Origin: a virus
Length of the DNA: 64,000 nucleotides
Virus record (IMG/VR): IMGVR_UViG_3300043410_001066
Coordinates: 1-64,000 of that record
Strand: one strand, 5' to 3'
Shown: positions 36,866 through 46,621 of the stretch, one piece after another
Layout: the number at the start of each line of letters is the position of its first letter
Numbering within the stretch: position 1 is the stretch's first letter
The notes under the pieces: model-generated
Seen by the model: only the letters and a program-made list of their open reading frames with translations
Told to the model about the DNA's origin: nothing
Databases searched by the model: none
Translations under genes and position numbers: made by a program

Positions 36866-39800
36866 ATGTCTACTGCATCAAACCTATACGCTGAGAAGGT
36901 GTTTTCAGAACACCCTCTAGCGTTGTGGGCTTTGGATGATAAAGCAGACTATATTTCTGTTATAACAGAGCAACAAAGGATCTTTTCAAATTGGCAAATT
37001 ACAGGTGGAACTTCTAGTCAATCTTATAATGCCACAAGTCCATTTCCAGAAAGTATCACTAATCAAATAGATGTAACAGTGTCTAGCACTGGTTTTGGTC
37101 AAATTGTTTGCATTAGTGATGACATAGTAAACTTTTCAGATCTAAACCAAGCGTTAAAAACATTTTCTATTGGTGGGTACTTTTATTCTGCCTCTGCAGC
37201 AATTTCAGGGTTTGAATTAGGGTACGAATATTATGATGTTACAACTGGAACTGTAGTCCAATATCTAAAGTCTTTTAATGCTCCTATTAACGATAATTGG
37301 ATCTTCTTGTCTGAGACATTTGAGATTCCAAATGACAATACAACTTTGAGAATTGTGGCAAAAATAAACTACTTTTCTTCAATTACAATAGAGGACACAT
37401 ATACATTTTTAGTAAATGGTATTACTCTGGGCCAATGGTCGGAAGAATTTAACTCTACATCTTTGGGTGTAATTGAATCAGAAATTCCAGAGGGTATTTT
37501 AAGTGGAGGTCCCCATTATGGCGTTGAGGTTGTGGCATACGGACTAGCAGAAAACCCTGGATACTATCTAACATCTAATAAATCTTTTGTTGCAAAAAAT
37601 ACTGGAATTCCAATGGTGTATGGTGCAACAGGAATAACCAAACTTTTTCCTAACAACGGACTTCCTTCTTTGGTTTTGCCAGGGGAGGGATTCTTACATG
37701 AAAATGGAAAGTATAACAATTATACATTTGAAATGTGGACAAGAATCTCAAATGATTCTACTACTCCAAAGAAAATTTTTGGACCTATAAATGGATCAGA
37801 TGGACTGTGGGTGGATGGACCATTTATAGTTTTAAAGATAAATGATCATGTAGGAACTCACTATGTTGGTGAATGGGGCAAACCAATGCTTCTAGATATT
37901 GTTTATGGTTCTACGGGGGCTAACCTCATCCTGAATGGGGACCAAGCAATATCCCTATCATTTAATAGTTCCGACCTTAACTTTGCTGACAATACTTCTG
38001 ACTGGCTTGGATTTTGGTCTTATTCAGATGTTCCGTCAGTTGAACTAGATGCCGTAGCAATATATTCATATCAGGTTTCGGCAATTCTTGCAAAGCGCAG
38101 ATTTGTATATGGGCAGGGAGTTGAGTTTCCAGAAAATATTAATACTGCATATAGTGGATCCTCTGTATTCATTGATTATCAGTATGCAGATTATACTAAC
38201 AACTATGTGTACCCAGATCTGGGAAGATGGAATCAGGGAATTAAAAACAACTTAATTATTAAAAATAATATATTGTCTGCTCCAGATTACCAGGTTCCAA
38301 CTTTAGTTTTAGAGTCTGGAGTCTCATCAGAACTTTCAGATCTTGTTTTTACAGATACGGTCCAATCTGAGTCGCAGACATTTTTTACATTTAAACCAAA
38401 CTCTCAGTGGAGTAAGAAGGGCTATTTGCTTTTTGATAATTTTAACTTTTTGCAGGAAGAGGTAAAAGCATTCTACGCACTGATCAAGGTAAAGGAAGTG
38501 CCATCTGCAGAAGAAGTCGTTCTACATATTGAGTCTGAAAACACTAACAACTATTTTTCTATTGTTATTAATGGTACAAACATAGATTACAAACTTTCTT
38601 ATAATGGAACTACATCTGTTGTATATTCTGGACTTGAGTATGATCTAGGAGAAATTTTTCCAGTAGGAATAGATATTGATAAATTTTCTTCATATTTTGG
38701 AGGAAACCTACTTTCATTTTTTGGCAATAGAACTGGTCTCAAAATGTATGTCGGAGGCACAAAGAACTTTACATCAAGTTTTTCTGGAAACATCTATAAT
38801 GTCGGATTCTCAAATGCTGCAAACCTTTATGAGATTAAAGATCTATTTAATGTCAAGGGATGCGTATTAGAGTACGAAGATGTGTTTGATCTTTACACAT
38901 CGCAAATAGATTATGACGGAGGGCAATATACTGGCAATGATGCTAACTTTTGGAGATTCTATGTAGATGGCGGATCTCCTACAGATTACTCCTCTTATAG
39001 ACTAACAGACCATGTTGCTAGTTATACACTAATAGTTAAAAACTATTTTGATAAGTATTATTTTGATATTGCTGTAAAGTCTTCTTGGAAAGATTATATT
39101 CCTCTTACATATTTTGCAGAGTTGGTAAAAGATGTTAATGGGGACGAGTATTACGACTTAGATTTTATTCAATTTAATATAGACTACCCAGCCCCATCTA
39201 GTTTTATAGAGGTTCCATCAACACCAATTCCTTGGAAATATGGAAATCCAACGGTATTAGATGATGGTCAAGTAATACCTTCATTAACTGAGACATACTC
39301 CAACCCAGTTAAAAGAACCTATTCGGCTTTGGACAATAGGCTTTTTACTGGATATAATGACTACGAAGACTTAAAAAATAAATCGGCAAAGACATACACA
39401 TATGATACCTCTGGCTCATATGTTAGGTCGTATGTAACATTTGAATATACTGCTTCAGGACTAAACACTACAGATTCATATTTTACAAATGTGCTAGGTG
39501 CTCCAAGAGAAGGTATTGTCGATCCAGATTCACAGTGGCTTACAACAAAGTACGAGGTTGTAGATAGCATGCTTATTTATCCTCCAACAGAGGACATATC
39601 AGAACTATCCCTTGTAACTAGAATTGATTTTGCGATAGACGGAATCCTAACACATAACATAAAATTAAAAACATTAGAGTATGCTGCAGAGGCATTTAAC
39701 GAATCGATACCAAATCCAGTTGGAACAAAGTTTGGAACACCAATATACCCATACAGAAAAACTGGGTACTATTATAATTACAAGAACAAGAATCCTTTTG

Positions 39801-40579
39801 TTATTTATAAAAAGAGTAGCCCATACCTTTATTTAACTAGATATAGCGGTATAACTTTAAAGGGGCAGTATGACCCTGCTATTGATAGAGGACTCGCTAT
39901 ACCAGTAAACCAGACTCTAGCAGAGCAGTATAAGGTTATGGCTATGCAGGCAGCAATAAGATTTGACCAAGACTTTTTTCCATATGCTCCAACACAAATT
40001 TTTGAGATTGAAGCAAAAAATCAACACATAAAGTTTTTTATGGTTGCAAATAGTGCTGATGGAAATCGAGCAAGAATTTATGGAATTAATGCAAAAACTG
40101 GTCAACTTGAAAACGGTATTAGTTTTTATTGGAACGGTAAACTAGTAAGAGAGCCAATCCTAACAATTAAAGAGTGGGGATTCCTAGGAGTCTCGTTCTC
40201 TAATGTTTTAGACTTTAGAAATGTCTCAGGACTGATTAAGATCACTGGTCCAGTAACCTTTAACACTATTTCTTACTATCAAACAACAACCCTTCAAGAG
40301 GTACAGAATGTTACAACAAGGCCCTGGTTTAAGGTTTTGTATGCTGGGGCATCCGAACTAGATTGGCAATTCTGGAACATTCCAGCCTATCAGTGGGGAG
40401 ATGTCATGGTTATTTCGACAAAAAGTTACTATGGAGTAGATCCTGAGATTATTTATAAGAGTTATACTGGCACAAATAAGATTATTGTTGGTAGCGATGA
40501 TGTTTTTAGTCTTGGAAACTATGAGTATAACTTCTATCAGGCAGCCTCATGGCAACAAACCACTGCCAATGCTGTTTAA
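36866..40579 (+). CDS. Giant lectin-like structural protein
   Basis: The 1237-residue product opens with LYAEKVFSEHPLALWALDD, a start seen in phage structural proteins. A LamG/concanavalin-like region lies at about residues 285-410 (YTFEMWTRISND..., DAVAIYSYQV), and a second beta region at about 500-670. The C-terminal third is beta-rich and aromatic. It probably binds sugars in the host envelope or forms a head or tail spike. Its place before the portal rather than with the tail genes is unusual. Confidence 0.75.
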   Translation: MSTASNLYAEKVFSEHPLALWALDDKADYISVITEQQRIFSNWQITGGTSSQSYNATSPFPESITNQIDVTVSSTGFGQIVCISDDIVNFSDLNQALKTFSIGGYFYSASAAISGFELGYEYYDVTTGTVVQYLKSFNAPINDNWIFLSETFEIPNDNTTLRIVAKINYFSSITIEDTYTFLVNGITLGQWSEEFNSTSLGVIESEIPEGILSGGPHYGVEVVAYGLAENPGYYLTSNKSFVAKNTGIPMVYGATGITKLFPNNGLPSLVLPGEGFLHENGKYNNYTFEMWTRISNDSTTPKKIFGPINGSDGLWVDGPFIVLKINDHVGTHYVGEWGKPMLLDIVYGSTGANLILNGDQAISLSFNSSDLNFADNTSDWLGFWSYSDVPSVELDAVAIYSYQVSAILAKRRFVYGQGVEFPENINTAYSGSSVFIDYQYADYTNNYVYPDLGRWNQGIKNNLIIKNNILSAPDYQVPTLVLESGVSSELSDLVFTDTVQSESQTFFTFKPNSQWSKKGYLLFDNFNFLQEEVKAFYALIKVKEVPSAEEVVLHIESENTNNYFSIVINGTNIDYKLSYNGTTSVVYSGLEYDLGEIFPVGIDIDKFSSYFGGNLLSFFGNRTGLKMYVGGTKNFTSSFSGNIYNVGFSNAANLYEIKDLFNVKGCVLEYEDVFDLYTSQIDYDGGQYTGNDANFWRFYVDGGSPTDYSSYRLTDHVASYTLIVKNYFDKYYFDIAVKSSWKDYIPLTYFAELVKDVNGDEYYDLDFIQFNIDYPAPSSFIEVPSTPIPWKYGNPTVLDDGQVIPSLTETYSNPVKRTYSALDNRLFTGYNDYEDLKNKSAKTYTYDTSGSYVRSYVTFEYTASGLNTTDSYFTNVLGAPREGIVDPDSQWLTTKYEVVDSMLIYPPTEDISELSLVTRIDFAIDGILTHNIKLKTLEYAAEAFNESIPNPVGTKFGTPIYPYRKTGYYYNYKNKNPFVIYKKSSPYLYLTRYSGITLKGQYDPAIDRGLAIPVNQTLAEQYKVMAMQAAIRFDQDFFPYAPTQIFEIEAKNQHIKFFMVANSADGNRARIYGINAKTGQLENGISFYWNGKLVREPILTIKEWGFLGVSFSNVLDFRNVSGLIKITGPVTFNTISYYQTTTLQEVQNVTTRPWFKVLYAGASELDWQFWNIPAYQWGDVMVISTKSYYGVDPEIIYKSYTGTNKIIVGSDDVFSLGNYEYNFYQAASWQQTTANAV

Positions 40580-40581
40580 TA

Positions 40582-40590
40582 TGGTATACT
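40582..40590 (+). promoter_or_regulatory. Extended -10 promoter, decides the 40598 start
   Basis: TGGTATACT ends 7 nt before the ATG at 40598; the earlier ATG at 40592 is too close to be transcribed. Confidence 0.6.
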
Positions 40591-40597
40591 TATGGTT

Positions 40598-41002
40598 ATG
40601 AACTTAGAAAATCCAAATAAAAAGCGTAAGAACTTGCCCAAAATGAAGGGTCAAGTTGGAGAATCCCGTGTTAAGGTTATTGAAAAGCATTATGACTGGG
40701 GCCTATATGTTTACAAGAAGGCCGATGGTAAGTGGTTCACTGACGGTACTGGATCTGTTCTAAACATTGAATCCATGAAGGGTGATATTTCTGCTATCTC
40801 TAAGTTGAAAGATGCAGCAAAATATTACGGGGATCCAGGAGATGGAACATGTGTATTTGTTCCAGGACTTACAAGAATTACAGAAGAAGAATACTCTGAG
40901 CAAAAGCAAAGACTTGCAGAAGGCCTTATTCCATCTATGAACGACCTTGGTGCTTGGAAGGCTGCTCAAGATACATACAATAAGTATGGAAGTGAAGACT
41001 AA
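40598..41002 (+). CDS. Head-gene neighbour, 134 residues, unknown
   Basis: The product starts MNLENPNKKRKNLPKMKGQ, a basic N-terminus, then YDWGLYVYKKADGKWFTDGTGS and a helical C-terminus. It is directly before the portal (TAATG). A role in DNA packaging or portal assembly is only a guess from position. No terminase motifs are present. Confidence 0.6.
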   Translation: MNLENPNKKRKNLPKMKGQVGESRVKVIEKHYDWGLYVYKKADGKWFTDGTGSVLNIESMKGDISAISKLKDAAKYYGDPGDGTCVFVPGLTRITEEEYSEQKQRLAEGLIPSMNDLGAWKAAQDTYNKYGSED

Positions 41003-42603
41003 TGTCAGATGAGTTAAGAATACCTGCAAGAATTGATGATCTTCCAAAAGAAGATGATACTTTTATTAAACAAGATCCATTCAATAAGTCTTGGGACGAT
41101 CTAAAGTCATTAGATGGTATGGACAATAACTTCAAGCGTCGTGCTACAAGAATGTCAAAGGTTGACGCACCACAAGGGTACATTGATTCTGCAAGAGCAG
41201 AAAGCACAGGTATTGGCGGGGCAAAGTCAAAAGAAATTAATCCAGGACTCATCTACCGCAATGGCTACGGACTATTTGATGTAATCACACCACCATGGAA
41301 TTTATATGAATTAGCAAACTACTACGATACATCATTTGCAAACCATGCTGCTATTGATGCTAAGGTAGAAAATATTGTTGGACTTGGTTATGATTTTGAA
41401 ATATCATCTAGAACAATGTTGAAGTTAGAATCATCTACAGATAAAGAAGCGGTTGCTCGTGCTCGTAAGAGAATTGAGAGAGCAAAGATTGAGGTCCGTG
41501 ATTGGTTAGAGTCTTTAAATGATGAAGACTCGTTTACTGCATCTATGGAAAAAGTTTTTACAGATCTTCAGGCAACTGGAAATGGATACCTTGAAATTGG
41601 TAGAACGATTAAGGGTGAGATTGGATATGTAGGACATATTCCTGCAACTACAATTCGTGTTCGTAGACTTCGTGATGGCTTTGTTCAAGTTATTGGAAAC
41701 AAGGTTGTTTACTTCCGTAACTTTGGTGCTACAAATCCAAACCCACTTGGAACAGATCCAAGACCAAATGAGATTATTCACTTTAAGTCATATTCGCCAC
41801 TGAACACATTCTATGGTGTTCCAGATATTTTGTCAGCAATCAACTCTCTCTATGGAGACTCACTTGCAGCACAGTACAACATTGATTACTTTAGCAATAA
41901 GGCTGTACCAAGATATGTTGTAACATTGAAGGGTGCAAAGTTATCTCCTGAAGCAGAAGACAAGATGTTCCGATTCTTGCAGACTGGACTTAAGGGGCAA
42001 AACCACAGAACTCTTTATATTCCACTTCCAGGAGATTCAGATACAAATAAGGTTGACTTTAAGATGGAGCCAATTGAAAATGGAATTCAGGAAGGTTCAT
42101 TTAAAGAATACCGCAAGCAAAATCGTGATGACATCCTTGTTGCACACCAAGTGCCACTATCTAAACTTGGTGGAGCAGACTCAGCAGCAATCGCTGCAGC
42201 ACTTGCTCAAGACCGTACATTTAAAGAGCAAGTTGCTCGTCCAGCACAAGATAAGTTAAATAAGATGGTAAACAAGATCATTCGTGAAAAAACAGATATC
42301 TTAGATTTTAAGTTTAACGAACTAACCCTTACAGATGAAATTGCTCAGTCACAAATCCTTGAGCGCTATGTTAAGAACCAGATCATGCTTCCAAATGAAG
42401 CAAGAGTTATTCTTGGAATGCCACAGCGTGAGGGTGGAGATGAGCCACTTCAGACAAAACCTGAAGCAACAAATAATCCTGCAGATCGTGAAAGAGATGC
42501 AGAAAGAGTTAACAACCAATCAGATGGATCTGCAACCGTTGCTGGTCGTAACCCAAAGGGTGAAGGCCGTAAGTTTGATGACCTGTCTGAAATGTCCGAA
42601 TAG
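41002..42603 (+). CDS. Portal protein
   Basis: The 533-residue protein has typical portal-core elements: LYELANYYDTSFANHAAIDAK, LQATGNGYLEIGR, ATTIRVRRL, HFKSYSPLNTFYGVP, and EYRKQNRDDILVAHQVPLSKLG. Twelve copies form the ring at the head vertex through which DNA is packaged and ejected. The C-terminus is Asp/Glu-rich. Length and order (portal-protease-capsid) fit HK97-type head modules. Confidence 0.85.
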   Translation: MSDELRIPARIDDLPKEDDTFIKQDPFNKSWDDLKSLDGMDNNFKRRATRMSKVDAPQGYIDSARAESTGIGGAKSKEINPGLIYRNGYGLFDVITPPWNLYELANYYDTSFANHAAIDAKVENIVGLGYDFEISSRTMLKLESSTDKEAVARARKRIERAKIEVRDWLESLNDEDSFTASMEKVFTDLQATGNGYLEIGRTIKGEIGYVGHIPATTIRVRRLRDGFVQVIGNKVVYFRNFGATNPNPLGTDPRPNEIIHFKSYSPLNTFYGVPDILSAINSLYGDSLAAQYNIDYFSNKAVPRYVVTLKGAKLSPEAEDKMFRFLQTGLKGQNHRTLYIPLPGDSDTNKVDFKMEPIENGIQEGSFKEYRKQNRDDILVAHQVPLSKLGGADSAAIAAALAQDRTFKEQVARPAQDKLNKMVNKIIREKTDILDFKFNELTLTDEIAQSQILERYVKNQIMLPNEARVILGMPQREGGDEPLQTKPEATNNPADRERDAERVNNQSDGSATVAGRNPKGEGRKFDDLSEMSE

Positions 42604-42625
42604 TAACAATTAATAAAAAAGGGTA

Positions 42626-42631
42626 TATAAT
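42626..42631 (+). promoter_or_regulatory. -10 promoter before the protease-scaffold gene
   Basis: TATAAT ends 9 nt before the ATG at 42641; no TG extension is seen. Confidence 0.45.
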
Positions 42632-42640
42632 AGAATAACC

Positions 42641-43972
42641 ATGACCATCTCTAAAGCCCATTGGAATTCAGAAGGTGACAATCTTCGCCTTTCTATGCCA
42701 TTCAGTAAAGTCGACAAAGAAAGACGCACAGTCTCAGGTTTTGCATCTCTAGATAATCTAGATAAGCAGATGGACATCGTTACAGCAGAAGCATCTATGG
42801 CAGCATTTGCAAAGTTCCGTGGTAACATTCGTGAAATGCACCAGCCATCAGCAGTAGGCAAAATGGTAAACTTTAAAGAAGATAAGTATTTTGATCCAGA
42901 GACAAAGAAGTTTTATAAGGGCGTTTATGTCTCCGCCTATATTTCAAAAGGCGCACAGGATGCATGGGAAAAGGTTCTTGATGGAACCTACACTGGTTTT
43001 TCTATCGGCGGTAGAATGAATAAGTGGGATGACGCTTATGATGAGAAGTCAGATTCACAAATTAGAATTATTAAAGAATATGATTTGGTAGAGTTGAGTC
43101 TTGTAGATTCACCAGCAAATCAATTTGCAAATATTGTTTCAGTAGAAAAGGTTGATGGTATTGATATGATCAAGGGTGATGAAACTGTAATTGAAAATGT
43201 TTTTTGGGACAAGGAATCTGGAATTGTTACTGTTTCAGAGAATGAGTCAGAGGTTAGCCCAGTTTCTGGTGAACCAATGAAGAATATAGGGTTCGTTGAA
43301 AAAACGGATAATGAAAAAGTAAATATGATAAAGTTCTTAGTTGATAGTGCTAAAGGCATTAATACTTCTAAGATTACCAAGGAGGTAAATCCTATGACAG
43401 AAGCAACAAATGAAGTAGTAGAAGAGATCGTTGAGAAATCTGATGCTGCAGTTGTAGAATCAGAGGTCGCTCCAGAGGCAGATGCTAAGGCAGATACCGT
43501 AACAGAAGAAGAAACAACAGAGAAGGCTGCAAAGCCACACGCTGATGAAGAAACTCCTGCAGAAGATGCTGGCGAAACACCAGCAGATGAAGAAGCGGAA
43601 GACAAGAAGCCAATGGCACCAAAGTCAGATGAAGTAATTGCAGAGTCAATTGCAGAAATCAAGAACACTCTAACATCAGCCTTTAGCGATCTAGTATCAA
43701 CAGTCAAGTCATTACAAGCCGAAGTGGAAGCACTTAAGGTTTCTAAGGTTGATGTTGATGTAGTAAAGGAATCATTTGATTCAGTAGCAAAAGATATTGC
43801 TGCAGTATCAACTGGTTTTAATGAGTTTGGTAAGCGTGTAGATGCTGTAGAAGCAGACACCGCTTTCCGAAAGTCTGGCGATCTCGGCGAGATTGTACAG
43901 GATCAACCTGTAATGGTTGAAAAATCCCTATGGGGCGGTAGTTTCCTCAAAACAGCCGATCTATTAAGTTAG
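42641..43972 (+). CDS. Prohead protease fused to scaffold
   Basis: The 443-residue product has an N-terminal protease (about 1-170) of the HK97/XkdF class, with IREMHQPSAVGK (His) and EYDLVELSLVDSPANQ (catalytic Ser region). After a linker comes an acidic, helical scaffold part (about 250-443) with a coiled-coil core (SAFSDLVSTVKSLQAEVEALK). It matures the capsid by cutting scaffold and coat. An internal AAGGAGG before the ATG at 43394 allows a separate scaffold product. Confidence 0.8.
   Translation: MTISKAHWNSEGDNLRLSMPFSKVDKERRTVSGFASLDNLDKQMDIVTAEASMAAFAKFRGNIREMHQPSAVGKMVNFKEDKYFDPETKKFYKGVYVSAYISKGAQDAWEKVLDGTYTGFSIGGRMNKWDDAYDEKSDSQIRIIKEYDLVELSLVDSPANQFANIVSVEKVDGIDMIKGDETVIENVFWDKESGIVTVSENESEVSPVSGEPMKNIGFVEKTDNEKVNMIKFLVDSAKGINTSKITKEVNPMTEATNEVVEEIVEKSDAAVVESEVAPEADAKADTVTEEETTEKAAKPHADEETPAEDAGETPADEEAEDKKPMAPKSDEVIAESIAEIKNTLTSAFSDLVSTVKSLQAEVEALKVSKVDVDVVKESFDSVAKDIAAVSTGFNEFGKRVDAVEADTAFRKSGDLGEIVQDQPVMVEKSLWGGSFLKTADLLS
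43394..43972 (+). CDS. Nested scaffold protein from an internal start
   Basis: An in-frame ATG at 43394 is preceded at the right distance by AAGGAGGT, the strongest ribosome site of the region. It would give a 192-residue scaffold (MTEATNEVVEEIVEK...) identical to the C-terminal part of the fusion. This is the lambda C/Nu3-type arrangement. Evidence is the Shine-Dalgarno alone. Confidence 0.65.
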   Translation: MTEATNEVVEEIVEKSDAAVVESEVAPEADAKADTVTEEETTEKAAKPHADEETPAEDAGETPADEEAEDKKPMAPKSDEVIAESIAEIKNTLTSAFSDLVSTVKSLQAEVEALKVSKVDVDVVKESFDSVAKDIAAVSTGFNEFGKRVDAVEADTAFRKSGDLGEIVQDQPVMVEKSLWGGSFLKTADLLS

Positions 43973-43993
43973 AAAATCACAGGAGGTGACAAT

Positions 43994-45151
43994 ATGTCGG
44001 AACAAAATACAGAAATAATCAAGAACCAGCCTGGAACAACAGGTGAACTAGGTGGAACAGCACCAGGACTCTATCAGGGTCAAGGCGCATTTGCATCAGG
44101 TTCAACAGCAGGTTCAAACGTACCAGGTAACTATACCGATGGTGGTGCATTGGGTAATATCCCAGTTGCAAGCCTAGGTGTTACAGATGGTCCAAACGCA
44201 GTAAATCCTTCAGGTGAGGCTGGAAGCGGAATCCTCCGCCCAGAGCAAGCACGTCGTTTTATTGACTACGTGTGGGATGCTACAATCCTCGCCCAAGATG
44301 GCCGTCGTGTTACTATGAGAGCCAATACAATGGAACTCGAAAAGGTAAACGTCGGAGAGCGTGTTATTCGTGCAGCAGCGCAAGCAGTTGGCGATTATAC
44401 AAACGCAGGTGCAACATTCTCAAAGGTTGAATTGACTACAAAGAAGATTCGTCTTGACTGGGAAGTATCTGCAGAAGCACTAGAAGATAACATCGAAGGT
44501 GCAGCACTAGAAGATCATATCGTTCGTCTTATGACAAACGCATTTGGTAATGACATTGAGGACCTTGCCATTAACGGTACAGGTGACTCAGGAGACGGCG
44601 CATTCCTCGGAATCATGAACGGTTTCGTAAACCGTGTAAAGAACGATGGAGATGCACACGAAGCAGTTGTTACAGTATCTAACGATAACTGGACAACAGA
44701 TGCTATGCAGAAGATCATTCTTGCAATGCCACGTAAGTACCGTGCACTTAAGTCAAACCTTAAGTTCTACGCAGGTACAGATGCATTCCAGGGAATCATC
44801 AAGAACAACGGTACACTTGCTGACGCAATCGCTGAAGCATTCGCTGGTACACCAGCAGGTACCCCTGCAAACCGTCAGGCATACCTTGATGGTCAAGGAC
44901 AGACATTCGGTGGAGCACGTACAACTCGTGTTCTCGGAATCGATGTTCAAGAAGTTCCTTACTACCCTTCAGGTTATGTCGATTTGACATTCCCACAGAA
45001 CCGTGTATGGGGCTTCCAGCGTGATATCACTGTTAACCGTGAGTACAAGCCAAAGAAGGACACTGTAGAGTATACAGTCTTCGTTCGCTTCGGTATTCAA
45101 TGGGAAGAGCAGGATGCTATTGCGTTCGCTGATGCTGCAGCAGATGCATAA
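43994..45151 (+). CDS. Major capsid protein (HK97 fold)
   Basis: The 385-residue protein has a flexible Gly-rich N-terminus (to about 75), then FIDYVWDATILAQDGRRV, VELTTKKIRLDWEVSAEALEDNIEG (E-loop/spine region) and HK97-like C-terminal strands (TVEYTVFVRFGIQWEEQDAIAF). Many copies build the head. The strong AGGAGGTGACA leader and downstream terminator match a highly expressed gene. The protease-scaffold immediately precedes it. Confidence 0.85.
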   Translation: MSEQNTEIIKNQPGTTGELGGTAPGLYQGQGAFASGSTAGSNVPGNYTDGGALGNIPVASLGVTDGPNAVNPSGEAGSGILRPEQARRFIDYVWDATILAQDGRRVTMRANTMELEKVNVGERVIRAAAQAVGDYTNAGATFSKVELTTKKIRLDWEVSAEALEDNIEGAALEDHIVRLMTNAFGNDIEDLAINGTGDSGDGAFLGIMNGFVNRVKNDGDAHEAVVTVSNDNWTTDAMQKIILAMPRKYRALKSNLKFYAGTDAFQGIIKNNGTLADAIAEAFAGTPAGTPANRQAYLDGQGQTFGGARTTRVLGIDVQEVPYYPSGYVDLTFPQNRVWGFQRDITVNREYKPKKDTVEYTVFVRFGIQWEEQDAIAFADAAADA

Positions 45152-45172
45152 TCTGTAAACAGTACATTTTAG

Positions 45173-45202
45173 GGGGAGTAGGAGTTAACGCTCCTGCTCC
45201 CC
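45173..45202 (+). terminator. Terminator after the major capsid gene
   Basis: Arms 45173-45184 and 45191-45202 pair over 12 bp with one G-T wobble and a 6-nt loop. Confidence 0.8.
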
Positions 45203-45215
45203 TTATCACTTATAA

Positions 45216-45224
45216 TGATATAAT
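45216..45224 (+). promoter_or_regulatory. Extended -10 promoter
   Basis: TGATATAAT precedes an AAGGAGGT Shine-Dalgarno and the ATG at 45242. Confidence 0.6.
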
Positions 45225-45241
45225 ACTACAAGGAGGTAATC

Positions 45242-45709
45242 ATGGAAAATTTAAATAATCCAGTTGAAGAAAAGATTGAAGAGCCTATTGTTGAAGCAGC
45301 ACCAGTTGTTGAAGAAACACCTGTTGTTGAGCAAGCGCCAGTTGCTGAAGAGGTAGCACCAGAACCTGTAAAGGAAGAGGAAGCACCAAAGGCAGAAGAG
45401 CCAACAGCAATTCGTACAACAGATTTTGGTACTTCATCACTAGAACAACAAGCAGTAGGGTCAGTTGCTAATGGAGCAATTGGTGTAACTACAGCACCTA
45501 AGTCAGCACCAAAGAAGGCTGCTGCTAAGAAGGCTGAAAAGCCAGAGACAGTCGCAATTCACTCTACAAAGAATGTTACTTGGGAAGGTGTTGGTAAGGT
45601 CTACCGTGGCTACAACATCGTAACTAAGGAAGCATCTGAGAAGTGGCTTACAAGATCACATACTCGTCTTGCTACACCTGAAGAGGTTGCAAAGGAATTT
45701 GGTAAGTAA
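45242..45709 (+). CDS. Acidic linker-rich head-associated protein
   Basis: The 155-residue product has a Pro/Glu/Val-rich N-terminal stretch (1-60), a Lys/Ala-rich linker (KSAPKKAAAKKAEKPE) and a folded C-terminus (NVTWEGVGKVYRGYNIVTKEASEKWL). It follows the capsid gene and precedes the connector genes, so it may be a decoration or head-tail adaptor. No family is recognised. Confidence 0.6.
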   Translation: MENLNNPVEEKIEEPIVEAAPVVEETPVVEQAPVAEEVAPEPVKEEEAPKAEEPTAIRTTDFGTSSLEQQAVGSVANGAIGVTTAPKSAPKKAAAKKAEKPETVAIHSTKNVTWEGVGKVYRGYNIVTKEASEKWLTRSHTRLATPEEVAKEFGK

Positions 45710-45712
45710 GCA

Positions 45713-46621
45713 ATGGAAGTAATGAGAGTTCCACCATATCCTATCACAACAACATGGACTTTGCCATACCCAAATTATGAGTATGTGGTCTATGTTGAGG
45801 ATTTGGTGGACCACTCATTTACTGAGACAAACATGGTATCTGATGAAAATGGCATTATTGTTTATGAGTTGCCACTTGCACAGGTGCAATATGACCGCAA
45901 GTTCTTTATTAAGTTTTATGACACAGAGCATGAACATACTCTCTATGAGAGCAACCTAGATATTATTCGCCCATATGTTAATCCAGAAACTTTGGGCACA
46001 ACAGCATCTGAGATCGCAGAATATAAAATGCTTGAACTCGTTGCTAGATCAATTATTGATACACAAATTAACGATGGCTTTTATAACCACAAGCAAGTTA
46101 TCCAGTGCGTAGGCCAGGGTACAGATTATTTACCATTATGGGTAGATTCATACAAGGTATTAAAGGTATATGAAAACAATGTACTCGTATACGATGTAGA
46201 AACACCAGAAGCAAACATTTATGATTATAAAATTACGCTAGATAATACAGCAATTCAGAGAACAATTACTGAAGCATTTAATAGAAATGAAATTGCACCA
46301 CCAAGCATTCCAGTTGCTCGTGGTGATCTTGGTTATTATGGATATCAAGCAGTAGCATTTCCAAATGGATATGACTACACATTAATTGTTGATACTGGAT
46401 ACAAGGCTATTCCGCCAGATGTTGAGTACGCAACCAAACTTCTTATTGAAGATATTAAGTGTGGAAAACTTGATTATTATAAGAGATATGTTACTGCATA
46501 TAACACAGATCAGTTTAGAATTCAGTTTGACAAGGCGTTGTTCAGTGGAACTGGTAACCTCATAGTAGATAAGATTTTGGATAAGTACTCAAATACAATT
46601 ACCAAACCAGGATTGCTATAA
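45713..46621 (+). CDS. Head-tail connector protein
   Basis: This 302-residue protein sits directly after the capsid-associated gene. It has helices such as EIAEYKMLELVARSIID and TKLLIEDIKCGKLDYYKRY. The layout resembles head-tail adaptors that cap the portal (gp6-like, HK97), but with a large N-terminal beta domain. Assignment is by position. Confidence 0.6.
   Translation: MEVMRVPPYPITTTWTLPYPNYEYVVYVEDLVDHSFTETNMVSDENGIIVYELPLAQVQYDRKFFIKFYDTEHEHTLYESNLDIIRPYVNPETLGTTASEIAEYKMLELVARSIIDTQINDGFYNHKQVIQCVGQGTDYLPLWVDSYKVLKVYENNVLVYDVETPEANIYDYKITLDNTAIQRTITEAFNRNEIAPPSIPVARGDLGYYGYQAVAFPNGYDYTLIVDTGYKAIPPDVEYATKLLIEDIKCGKLDYYKRYVTAYNTDQFRIQFDKALFSGTGNLIVDKILDKYSNTITKPGLL

Noticed and set aside
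43120-43860. 246-residue antisense ORF opposite the protease-scaffold gene
   Set aside because: It is Ser/Thr-rich and lies wholly inside the strongly supported plus-strand gene; no ribosome site or promoter supports it.
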